Positions 26,001-38,000 of a DNA stretch of 64,000 nucleotides are shown here, in pieces (the first letter of the stretch is position 1; every line of letters begins with the position of its first letter). The notes under the pieces are model-generated. The model saw only the letters and a list, made by a program, of their open reading frames with translations. It searched no databases and was not told the DNA's origin. A program made the position numbers and the translations under genes. This stretch comes from Aplysia californica. Its lineage: Eukaryota; Mollusca; Gastropoda; Aplysiida; Aplysiidae. The stretch is from positions 803,190 through 867,189 of the forward strand of contig NW_004797544.1 in assembly GCF_000002075.1 (NCBI RefSeq), written 5' to 3'.

Positions 26001-29000
26001 TCAGGCCAGAGCTACTCAGGGTCGGCCGGAGGTGGTGGGACCTCTTCCTACTACTCCTCGTACCCGTTCTGCTGGCAGTGGCCGGCCCCTGCCACCTCGG
26101 CAGATGCACTGACCAGCCCTCTCAACCTGTGCACCAGCAAACGGTCTCCAAACAACTACTCCCCGATCACGCCCACTTCGCCAGTGTCCCCGTTTGACCC
26201 TGTTCCACAGCCACCTTCTAGTAGTGGCTTAATGCCAGCTAAACTGATGTCGCCACCTCTGAAGAAAGTCAAGCCTTTGTGGTACCCATGGCTGTCAGTG
26301 GATAAGAGTAGTGCTGCTGAGAAGGGAGTGAGCTCAGAAATGAGTAAATCTGTTGTGGCCTCTAGTCAGGTGGCCAATCCTAAACACATGCCGAAATCTC
26401 ACTCTGTGAATACCCCTGTGCATAAAGTCCAACACAGCTCCCCACACAGGATTGAAAATTTACTCTCAGATTCACCATCAAAACCATCTCTGAAAGTCAA
26501 TAAAGCCTCCTTTTCAAGTTGTAAGACGGTCTCTCAATTGGTCGGAACAGTAATAGAGTCTGCGTACCCGCCAAGAAAAGGAAATGGTGGTGGGTCTGTA
26601 TCGTCCAAGGAGAAGGTGTCGTCTTACACTTCGGGGGAGTTCTCCCTAAACCATGTGCCTTTGAAGGCAGCTGTGCCATCACCTCTTTCAAAACCAGTGA
26701 TGGAGCAACCTCAGTTTCCAGGTTCTCTACCTGCTACTGGTCACCAGGGGACACGTCAAGGGGAGCGCAGTTGGAGCAACCACATGCCACAGACCGCCAC
26801 ATATAACGTTCTAGCTCCTCGCCATCAACAACATCCAAGTTTTGTTTCGCCATCTTATGGAAAGCAGAATGGTGTTTGTGCAGCTGCAGTCAGCACCACA
26901 CTGAGCTCAAATAGACATCCTCATCAATCTTACAGCAATGACCTCAGGGCAAGCCCAGGGAGCACAGCACCAGCTCCCCGTCCTCGACACCACCATGAGG
27001 ATAAACGTATCAGGACCATGTTGGAGAATGAAAAAATCCTCCGCGGTCAATTTGGGCTTGGGTCACCTCATGTGCCCCCCTCCTCTTCCTCTCTCTCTCC
27101 TAATTCTGCCAGCCAGAGAGAACGGCCAAGCCTTACTGATCTGGTGGTAACCAAACTCATCAAAGGCAATGAACCAGAGTACAATCAGAATGAGCCATTT
27201 GAAGCCAGTCGAGGGAAGAAACGAAAGACAACAGGAAATCGAACAGGGGGCTCACAGTCTTCAAGCAGTGGTGGAGATGGTCCGTCCCTTCCAGCATCAT
27301 CGGAGGGACGTCGTCGGGGGAACTCAAAGAGCCGAGGCGAACGAGACGAGAATGGGGAGCTGGAGAACAGAAAGATATCATCTGTCCCGAGTGATGGGGA
27401 GCGAACTCTCTGTCCTGTGAAGCCGCCCCCGAGAAGAGCCGGAGTAGAGAACAGTATGACGGCACTGGGCCTCAACTCTGTTCAGCCACCATCAGCCTAC
27501 TGCAGTGTGATGGAAGACTTGCCAGACAAGCCCATGTAAGTAAACCCACAGTAGTGCACACAGCTAGGGCAATCACTTTGAAGACAAATGGGTTATCTTT
27601 CATTTTTAGCACTTCTTTGGGACTCGCAAAAGTTTGAAGGTTAAATTCTAACTTTGTCTCCCCTGAATTCTTTCCAACAAGCACATACTTTTACTTATCC
27701 AATCTTCTTCTTCTCTTTTTCTCTGAACATTACTGTTTCACTGTAAAAAAAAAAGTTATCAAAATGATTCAGTTTTCTATGGTTCCTTGGTTGTTTTGTT
27801 TACAGTGAAGTGGTCAGTTTGGCTGGTCCCTTATTTTTTTTTTGTCATGAAAGTTTCATTGCCATTTAAAGTATACTTTTGCTGTTTTTCTTGGGTGCCG
27901 TTTTCCATGAAATTTCGGAACTCTGGCTCTGTTCCAGGTTTTTCATGTATGTGTTTACATTTGAATTGTATCTCAACTTTCATTTTTTTACGCAGTATCT
28001 TTTTTTACCTTAATAATTAAGTCCTTTAAATCCAGTCGTATCTGTCTGATGCTTTGAAGTTATAGCCTGTCACAAATTAATGGTTTCATAAGTGAACAGT
28101 GAAAAAAAAAAAATTCTTTTATCAGCCTAAAGTTTTCTTAGAATGAAAGTAATTGCAATTGTAATGAAGAGAATTTAGTGATAATAGTTTGAAGATTCCA
28201 TTGTTATTGTTGTTGCTGTCCTTGTTATCGTTTGTAGTCTTTGTATTTTTGGGGATTTCCAACATTTATTTTCATAATGTTGGTTTCATGAAGATTTACA
28301 ACGTAGTCATATATTCATATTTTTTTATTTTTAATATTCCGAGTCCCATGGAAACCAATCAGTTTTGCATGTTTTGTCCATTCTTAGGGAACTTGGGGGC
28401 AGAGTGTTAAAGGTGGACTCAAGACGGGTGAGGGCCCTCTCTTTTGTAGAGTCCTGTGTATATTTTTTTATATATAGTGGTACTGGCTGCCCGACTGCTT
28501 ATCATCTTGCTGTGGGTTTTCGAACTTCATACTACATTTTGCTTCTGAGCATGTCCCCCAACCACCCCACCATCCTCCCTCAATTGTCTCTTTCGCCTTT
28601 CAAAGGTCCAAATAAGATATTGTAAGCTTTCAGGCATTTATTATTCAATGATCACCTTTTGCAAAATATTTTGTGTCCCTATGTAAAAAGTGAGAGTACG
28701 AAAATGTTCATTAAGCTAATGAAAGAGTAAAATAAATGTGTGTTACGCAGTGTGCGTTTGGACCATTCAAAAAAACAACCTAATTTAGAACCTATTCTCC
28801 TGTCCAAAGATCACCAGAGATAAGGACCTGTCTTTACGTTGTTTCCAGAAACACTGGTAATGGGCTGGAAATGCGTACCTTTTTACCAACTGAAGAGATT
28901 TATAAACATTGGCTAGCTTTTGATTGTGGAGCTGGCTGCTCTTTCATTAAGCAGTAAAGATGGAAAAAATAGTGCAAAGTTTTTCAGAATATGCCACACA

Positions 29001-32000
29001 TAACCTGTTGATGTTTTGTGGGAGAGAGGTTCACTTCACTAATTTGTTTGCTTACATTGCCCTGGAATTTGTTGCTGGGTTTGGAGAACCTCTGCACCTT
29101 TGGTTCATTTTTTGTTATCATTCCTTTAATTTTTCCCACGATAATTTTTTAAAAATAATAGGAAGGCTAACATTTTTGTTCTTTCTGCATTTGAGCAGTT
29201 TCTTATAACACTGGTTTTTTTTCACAAGGCATTATAACAGTTGTTGAGGACAAGAAAGCTGTTGTTTAGGAAGAGCTGTAGAAATCATCACCTTTAAGAT
29301 CATATGTGTTTAGGTCAAGTGGCAATTTTTTTTTCATATATTTCTGATTTTGTTTGCTTGCTTTGTACATTCATAACCAGTTTGCAGCTCGTTTCACATT
29401 TTCAGTAGCTCAATGCATAGTTTTATATTTCTTCCATTGTGCATGTTGCTACTCTTACACTTTTGAAATTTGCAGAAAAGGTTGAACAATGTTTTAAAAT
29501 TGTAACATAATGTTTTAAAATAAAGAAGCAACAAAGAAAATGGATGTACGATAGGTTGTATCAGGCTGTACCGATATCTCTATCGGTCTTATCAAGATGC
29601 ACTGGACTTTCAAAGTTTGAAAAATTACATCAATGTTGCCTTTTTAAAAAAAATGTGGAATTTAAAAGTCTCGTGATAGTGAAATATTTTCTGGTCATTT
29701 CGTAAGTTTCTATGTGTTCATAGAATTTTTTCTCTAAGCTTAGCACTCAGTTTCTTTAAGAAACTACTGCCTGTGTTGTAGTGTCCTTTTACTTGTCCAC
29801 CTTGGGTGTTTCTGTTTCTGATTTACATAATAGTCAATTACATTTTCCCTTATGATAAATAGATTTTAGTTTTCTTAAAAATTGCTAATGTAAGAAAATA
29901 TCTAATACGAGTTTAAAAAACCCCAATAACATTTAGATTGTTGTTAGTCAGAAGTTCTTATATTGACTGTTTGTCTGTTAGGAATACTTAAGATGCATTC
30001 AATTTTTTCCATTAAGAACTGTTGAGATCTGAAGTGAATCATATTCCCGGAGACCCCCCCACATAGTATGCTGTGTCTTCTGTCCAAGTCTGTATTTTGG
30101 CGTTGTGCTTTTCGCCATATTGGTTCATGTGTCACATTGCTTTGTAAGGGTCACATCCCTGCTAACAGCACATTATGGGGGTGGGGGGGAATTGAAGGGA
30201 AACTTTTACTGAAAGAGTGTTGCTTCATTTCTTTTTTCCAATTATAGAATAATAATTGAAACTCTTGTACAAGTTGAATGTAGAAAGTGGGTGGTTTTAG
30301 GGCACCGTCGTACTTCATTTCTTTTCCTGTATTGTTTAGATCTTATTGGGTGGTTGGAGGGCGCCACTGGTAGGTCCTGCTTTTAATTTTTCTCTTACTT
30401 TTTGGGTGATTGACGGGAGTTCTGTTTTGGTTTGCTCCTTCTTTCCTATCAAACTATCATCCTCATCTCTCCGTCTTCTTTTTTGTGTACGTTACTCTCT
30501 AGTAATACATCTAAACTTTGGCAGCCATATGACCCATAATTGTGTCGCAAGTGCCATCAAACTCTCACCAAAACTGTAGAAAACTGTATGTGTGCCTGTT
30601 AAGATATTGTTCGCGTTTGGAGGGCGCAACTGTTCGTTCTTCTGTTCTCTCCCTCTGGTTGTTCCTTTTTGTCTGTTTGCTTTTTTTCCCTGCACTAAAT
30701 GATCATTTTTGTAGCTGTGTGCTTTTCTTCGCTCAAACCCTTTGAAGGTAACCGAAATGTCTGCAAACTAAATTTTCTTCAAGAGCTCAGTGTGTTTCAC
30801 TAAACCAGAGGATCAACAAATATAGTTCTTGCACAAACTGAATGCTTTTTATCCATTTTTAATTTAATATATATGTAACATGTGGTTGGGGGCGCGCCGT
30901 TGGTAGATTCTACTTTTTTACTTCCCTCAATTGGTTTTGTCTGTCTGTCTTACTTTTTCCCAGCACTAAGTGACCATTATTGTGTCAAGCGATGTGCTTA
31001 TCCATCCTCACACAAACAATTTATTTTTGTGTGGGAAGGAGGAAACACCATTTGGCTTTGTAAGTTTTTAAGCATATGACACTACAAAAATTGAAACTTT
31101 GATGTCATTCTCGAATCTATTTTGCTTCTTTTTATGTCTCAAAATCAGTCGTTGCAGAAAAACTGCTTGGAATGTTTGAAAAACTAACCCCCCCCCCCAG
31201 CATATTTTGAATTGCTTTTTCTGTCAGGAACCATTTCTCTTTTACTTTTCTTAGTAGACGTCATTTAGGATGTTATCACATGTTGGCTGTCTGTAATAAC
31301 TGAGAAGTGCATAGATTGCATCATAATGTAATTTGATTAATGGTTGAATGATGATAAGCTTGTGCAACAATCGCCCACCACACACAAACACACACATGCA
31401 CATGCGCTAGATTCAGCTTGATTTGAGTTTCTGTTTTGATTATAATTATTGCTTGCTGTTCAAAACTGAGTTTTGATTCAGGAGATGTTTGGGTGATATG
31501 TGCTGCACCATAGCTCTGCATAACTTCTATGAATGAGTGGAAAAGGGTTTTCCCTGTTGACTTTTGATTTTGACAGCTCGGCCAAATTCTTAGTGTGCAC
31601 ATTTCAAGTCAGTAGTTTTTCACATACTCAGAGTTTGTCCACAGTTGTTTCATTTGCTTTTTTAGCTGATTAGTGCTGTCTTTTTTATTACTTTTTCCCT
31701 TAGTCTCATTATCTTTGTCTTCTGTTACTTTATTCTACTTGCCCTTCTCAAAATTCATTACACTTTTTAAACCTATTTTCATATAATGGGGAAATGAAAA
31801 TTCTGATTTCCAAACGACAATTTCTGCCCAAGCTTTGCCTATCATGCTGGAAGATTTCAGGCTAAGTCTTAAATAATAACAAAGGCTATCAGACTGAAGT
31901 GTCAGTGTTGCTAAAGGGGTACTGCAAGAATGTTGAAGGGCTCAAGTGCTTACTTCTATTCCCAGACAGAAATTTAAGCATGTGCTTTTTTAAAAATACA

Positions 32001-35000
32001 GCTCTTCCCAGACTAAATAAGAGTAGACTTTACATTTTTGTCAGTAGGATTCAAAATTACAGTGTTAAATGGTAGCAGTAAATGAGCTGGCCTTGCCTTT
32101 TTGTTTTTATGTATTGTCTTAACCATTGACTCCAACCGCTTTGCTGGCCTTTCATTTTGCGTGTGTGTTTGTGTGTTTCGGCCATTAGAACATAAAATGG
32201 TAAGAGAAGCTAAATAGTATAACAGGAAAAGAGTGCTCAAACTGATGCAATAAGAGGCTGCCCAAATTATGGACAGTAGAGCTTTACAATTCCTAAGAAA
32301 CTGCTTACTATAATGGAGTATGAAAAGACTTTGATGGGCAGAAACTGAATAATAGAATGTGAATAAAAGTGCAGAGACTCTAAAGCAGAATGTGAAATAA
32401 AATGTCGCTTATTTGTCATTTTTGTGTTTATTTCAGCTATCCGAGCTTGAACCGTTTCCCCCATGCTGTCACATCAATGGGATCCGTGCATGGCGGTCAC
32501 AGTCTCTCCGTGATACAACAATCTTAGCCTCGCAACAAGCTGACGGGAAGCCACTGTGGGACAGAGTGCAACATGAACCACAAATGCGCTTTCTACTGTC
32601 AGCTGACCATCCCGTAGCGGTTTCCCCTTGTGTGGCACCTCCCTCACGGCACAATGTCGTGAGATGGCTAAAGCAGAAAATGGCAAGCGTGAAGCAGGCA
32701 CGGAATTCTTTATCGTCGAGCACAAAACTAAAGGCTGACAGCAAGGCTTATAAACAGAACTCAGGGACCAGTTCTAAAGAAAAAGATAAAAGGAAAGCAG
32801 TGACGTTTTCACAACTCAACTTTACTGTAGATCGTTTAGAGGATGAGGAGCTGGATTCCAATACCTCCAAAATAGCTTTAGATACATCCGGGCTTTCAGA
32901 TTCAATACTGGATGATAGTTCTACTCTAGTGGACACTGACCTTGATTTGAGTTGCACACCGGTGGGGCCAACTCCGGCCCCAGTGAACACATCAAAATCT
33001 GACTGCGGAAGTCAAACAAAGACTTCCGCTACCACCTCAACTCCTGTCTCTTCTCACAAAAGAAAGCTGCGTTTCAGCACTGAGAGCACTGCTAGTGGTT
33101 CGAGTGATGGTGCCATGTCACCCCCAGACCATTCTCTGGATGAACATTCGAAAAACGTGAAGAAGGCACGCGCTGCAGAGTCTTCCTCTGAAAGTCGTGC
33201 TCCGGTGAGCTGCAGCACACCGGTGAGACGAGAGTCTCATGATATGTTTGACCCCTCCTGCACTCCCATCGTGTCTCCTCCCTCCGGGAAACCAGGGCAG
33301 GGAGAGCCCACGGACAGCAACACCACTCCTGTTGTCAGGCGAATTTCTACCAACACGGAAAATGTTCTGCGGAGGAATGTTCTGCAGTCTCAAACACAGG
33401 TATAGGAACTTCTCTGTCTGTTGTTCAGCTTATGAATATTGAATGTTTGCTTTTTAACTCTAAATGGTTCGGGATGGGGGTGTGGGACAAATATTCTTGG
33501 GAGGGATGAGAAGGATGTAATTGGGAATTGACTAAATATACGTAGGTAAATAATGATTTGTGGGTGGCTGATTGGTGCTTTGGTGTGGTTTGCTCATTCT
33601 TTCCTTTAAACATACATGGTCCTGATCTCCTCCTTTTCTTTATGTTACTCATGAGTAACACCTCTAGTCTTCAACATGTATATGGCCTATCTGTGTTGCA
33701 AGTGCTTTAAAAACTAAAGAATGAGTGAAGTAGTGATTATTCTGTCCCTTTGTTGACTCTGGGGTGGATGAGGCACAGAAAGGGTAAGAGTCGCTTTGTA
33801 TTGGATACTTGTCAACCATCTTGGAGGTGATATTCAGTCAGCTTCAGCAGATTTTGGTTCGAGTTCTGTATTCGTTGTGATAGTTAGTTGTGACGAGGTC
33901 TATAAAGGTGTATTCTTGCACTGTGAACAGTTATGTCTCTGAGTGGTGTATTATTATTATTTTATTTTTGTTATAATAATTATTTTATTATTATATTATT
34001 TCACTTTTTGAGAATAAAATGTGTATATCTCTCAGCTACCTATGGTATTGTGGTCCATACATATCAGATTGTGAGATGGGCTTTGACACATGTATTTCTT
34101 CCCCTCTCTAGACAAATGTCCCTGCCCTTCTATATTTTTTAGAAGCTCTTTATGGTGACAAAATGTTCTGCCACAGTTTCTTTTATCATTCCCAACTGTC
34201 TTGCCGAGAGCAAACAAAAAGAATGGGCAACTCCTCTTTCACTCTGGAAAGCAAAGGTGTCAAATGGAATTAAACATTTTTCTTTCGAGAACTACTTTTC
34301 ATGGCTTACTTTTAATACATTTTGCTAGTTTCGTTTGTTGACATATAATATTTCTCAGATTTTTTTCATACGCTTTTTTGTATTGTAAAAATTGCGGTGT
34401 TTTAATACTTTATATGCAGTATTTATTTTGATTATTTGATTTATTTATATTTTGTTTCTTTTCTTTTCCTGTGATAGCGGCAGTTTTCAGTCTTGGGCTT
34501 CACAGCTGCAGAAAATTCCCAGATAGAAGGACCTACACCTAAGAACACTTTTGGCTTCAAAGTAGCTCAGGACCACCTTCAGAACTCAAAAGCATTGCAT
34601 AAGGTAGGTTTGTATTTTGTCAAAAACCAAATCATTGCTAAAATGTTGTGATTGTACACGTGCTAACAGTACTTCAGTAGCAGTTTACAATGGTGAAAAT
34701 TATTTTTTTTCTGTTTGCTTAATTACTTTTTTTGTAAGTTATCACCTGTTGACCAGTATATTAGTTATGTGAAAATATGCCTGCCTAAAAGTATTTGTCT
34801 AGATTTTAGGTTTTTGTGTTGTACAGAGTGTGATCAGTAAAGTGGTGGGTGGTTGGCAGGTGTTCTAGTGTGGTCGGCTCCTTTTTTCCTATCAAACATC
34901 TGTCATCCTTGTCACTATTCTTTTTTTGTGTTTGTTACTCTCTTGTAATATCTCTCATCTTCAGCATTTATGTAACATAATTGTTTTGCAAGTGCCATAA

Positions 35001-38000
35001 AACTCCTGTTAAAACAAAAATCAGTGAAGTGAGTCAACTGTCTCCACCCCTCCCCCCCCCCCCCCCCCCCCCCTTGCAGCACCAGTATGTGACTGCACTG
35101 AGCATGGAACTGCACATTGAGACCAGGGGAGACCTCCGGCCTGACCCAGAGTTTGACCTCATCCAGTCGCTCTTCTACTCTGTCTTTGACGACATCCCCG
35201 ACAGTAAAGGAAAGCGGAACATTGTAGGAGTGCTAGTCGTGGACCCAGATTCCTGGCAGGCCGTTACTGATCGTAGTGCGAAGGGCATGACTACTCAGAA
35301 ATCAGATCATTCGGGCGCATCCGACAATAGCAGATTGGACGATGCAGGGGTCGGGTTTTCTGCCGCACCATATTCCTCATCCGTGCCCACTTGTGGTGGC
35401 GGCAAGGGTCAAGGAATGTCTGCCGAAACATTGGCTGCTGAAATCAAAGATACTGCAGCGTCTTCATCACTGAAACCAGCAACGCCGTCATCTCCCACGC
35501 CCACTACGTCGAAAGCTCGGCCTGTGACCCCGACAAAGGGCAAAGGTCGGGGGAAGGGGAGGGGTTCAAGTTCTCGTTCAGTGTCTCCGGCGGGCCCAAG
35601 AAGAGGCCAGAGTAATGGTCCTAGTGCAGCCCTGCTGGAGAAGTGTGCTGTGGAGGGCGTTGAGGTGACGTACGTCCAGGACGAGATGGATCTCATACAC
35701 ACCTTTGTGGAACTGATGGCTCGGTGAGCGTCTAGATCTTTTTTCACATTGCTGAGCTTATAGGATGGGTTTTTAATATTTGTCCTTTAAAAGAAATAAT
35801 TGGCCTTTTTAGAAATCCTAAACAAACTATTAAAAACTCTTCATAGGATGTTATTTTGTATTGGAGATTTACAAATACATGTATGGATATTTTCTGATTT
35901 GTTCATTTTTCTCCCTCTTTCTTTAGTGATCAATATTTGTTTTTGAGGAAATTAAGAAAAACTTTCATTTACTTTCAACTATTTTTGTTGTTGTTTGTTG
36001 CGCTAGCACAATAAGAAATTGTCAAAAGCAGAGCTTCAGTATCGGAAGGTGTTAAAGTGTACTTTTACGTGAAAGCTGTTAATGAAAATCAATTGATGAT
36101 GCATTAGTCTTTTTTGAGTCCTCACATACAGTGGCTTTGTTTGAATAAAAACCAGCCTGTTTTATTAATTCTTTTGCTTTTATGTGAATATTTATGTTGT
36201 GGGTTTCATATTTTTGAAAAATATATTATTAAGTTGTGATATAAACCATGCATTTAACTCACTTTACCCCTTTCCTCCCTCCTTCCGCCCAGCTTTGACC
36301 CCGACATCCTGGTGGGCTTTGAGGTGCAGATGCTGTCTTGGGGCTACTTGCTACAGCGGTCAGCTCAGCTAGGTGTGGACCTCTGTTCCCGTTTGGCTCG
36401 GGTGCCAGGTCAGTTCTGCTTCAGGTTTATGACTTTTGTTTGGGGGCTGTCCTCAAGCTCAGTTGGTATCATGCAGGACGGGGGAGATGAGCTGGAGTAG
36501 CATTATATGTAAACTGTGGAGGATGATCCAACATGAGGGTGCTCTGTCTTCATGGCCACAGTAGTAAGCTGATGATTATATCTCTGCTCTGGAGCATATC
36601 TAGGAAGTCAAGGGAGGGAAGTAGTACTTGGGCAATCTACTTCCTCTATGTCTACTGCCCAGGCAAAGCTTTTTGTTGTAGTGTAATGTATACTTTGACT
36701 GTACGTATGCACCTGTGTAAATCAATTTTGGCTTAGCATATAATATAGATGTTTCTTTGGAGGGTTTCTTGTTTATTTTTTTTCTCCCCATTTATGATGT
36801 GCAGCCAACATTCATAGGTACAATGTTCTCTTTTATGTATTTATGAGTGTTGGATTGTATTCTTTATCTTTTCCGTACCATCTTCACCATGGAAGAGGAC
36901 TAACAATTACACATTTTTTTCTTCTTTTGGTGTCAGATGCTAAAGATGACAACCGTTACAGTGCAGAGAAGGATGAATGGGGCGCAGACCACATGTCTGA
37001 GATTCACATCGCTGGCCGCGTGGTGCTTAACCTGTGGCGGATCTTGAGGCATGAGGCAAGTTGCTGGCTGCAGTAAAAGTAACCAGTGTTCATCATCATT
37101 GTCTTTTTCTTCATCATTATCATTGTAGAAAAAGCAAAGTAGGGAGGAAGTAATTTTCAGATTGTAAATATTAATAAAAAGGTTTCATTACTTCATGTGG
37201 CTTGGGTTGTTTTCATTAGTATGTTCCTTCTTTTCCTGTTTTGTAGAAACAATTCTTTTTAACTCACTCACTACCGCCCCCACAGCTCGTGGGTAAAGTA
37301 GCTCCGACGTTGTTATACCACACCCGCAACCCTCATGGTTGCGCTCTTTGGAATTTTGTTCTCACATTTGCGGTACTGGTTCGTCTTTTTCATAGCCCAT
37401 TCAATTATCTTTCATTAGAAAGAAACGAAACTGAAATCGGAGGAGCGCAAGTTGAGTTATTGACTTTTACGACAACCGCCCAGCGAACGGAATTTACCAT
37501 TATGTTTCACACAATGGCAGATCGCTTGTCTTTGACAGTGTTCGAACCTTTTACAACAAAAGTGACTCAGAAACCAATGAATTGGTCGAAGATTGCTATG
37601 ACGAACTGGGTGGGGAAATTTGATAAGAAAAGTAAGGTTTAGTAGGGCCTCCAAAACCTAAATCTAGGGTTGCAGTAGTGGGGAAGGGCATGAGTAAGAA
37701 AGGCAAAGGGAAAGGAGTTTTTGATCAAATTTGAAAATTTGTGGAAAAAAGTAACAATGAAACAAAGCTGTAATTTCATCAGGGCAATCTTTATGTTCTG
37801 AAACAATGTTCCAAATTTCAAGTCTCTATGTTAATTAGCAAAAGCACATTGATTTAAAAAATTACCCTTAAAATGGCTGGTAGTGAGTGAGTTAATGGGG
37901 ATGTGGCTACCACCCCAAAGCCCATCAGTTCTTTTTCCTGGCTTTGGACTGGCTGAAAGTTTTACTGGGAGATTTGCTGGTGGAGTTTTTAACCTGTGTT

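Larger units (their letters stand above)
28428..32436. other. 4.0-kb REV3L intron with degraded repeats
   Basis: The first 1.8 kb is AT-rich and featureless to the eye. A cluster of old SINE-like pieces occupies about 30290-31020 (listed separately). The remainder, including a short CA-rich run near 31375-31400, shows nothing else. No phase-compatible conserved exon is missing here. Confidence 0.6.

Noticed and set aside
27536-32436. Direct splice of the giant exon to the exon at 32437
   Set aside because: It gives the wrong frame and a quick stop. The 40-nt exon at 28388 both repairs the phase and adds the conserved residues expected there.
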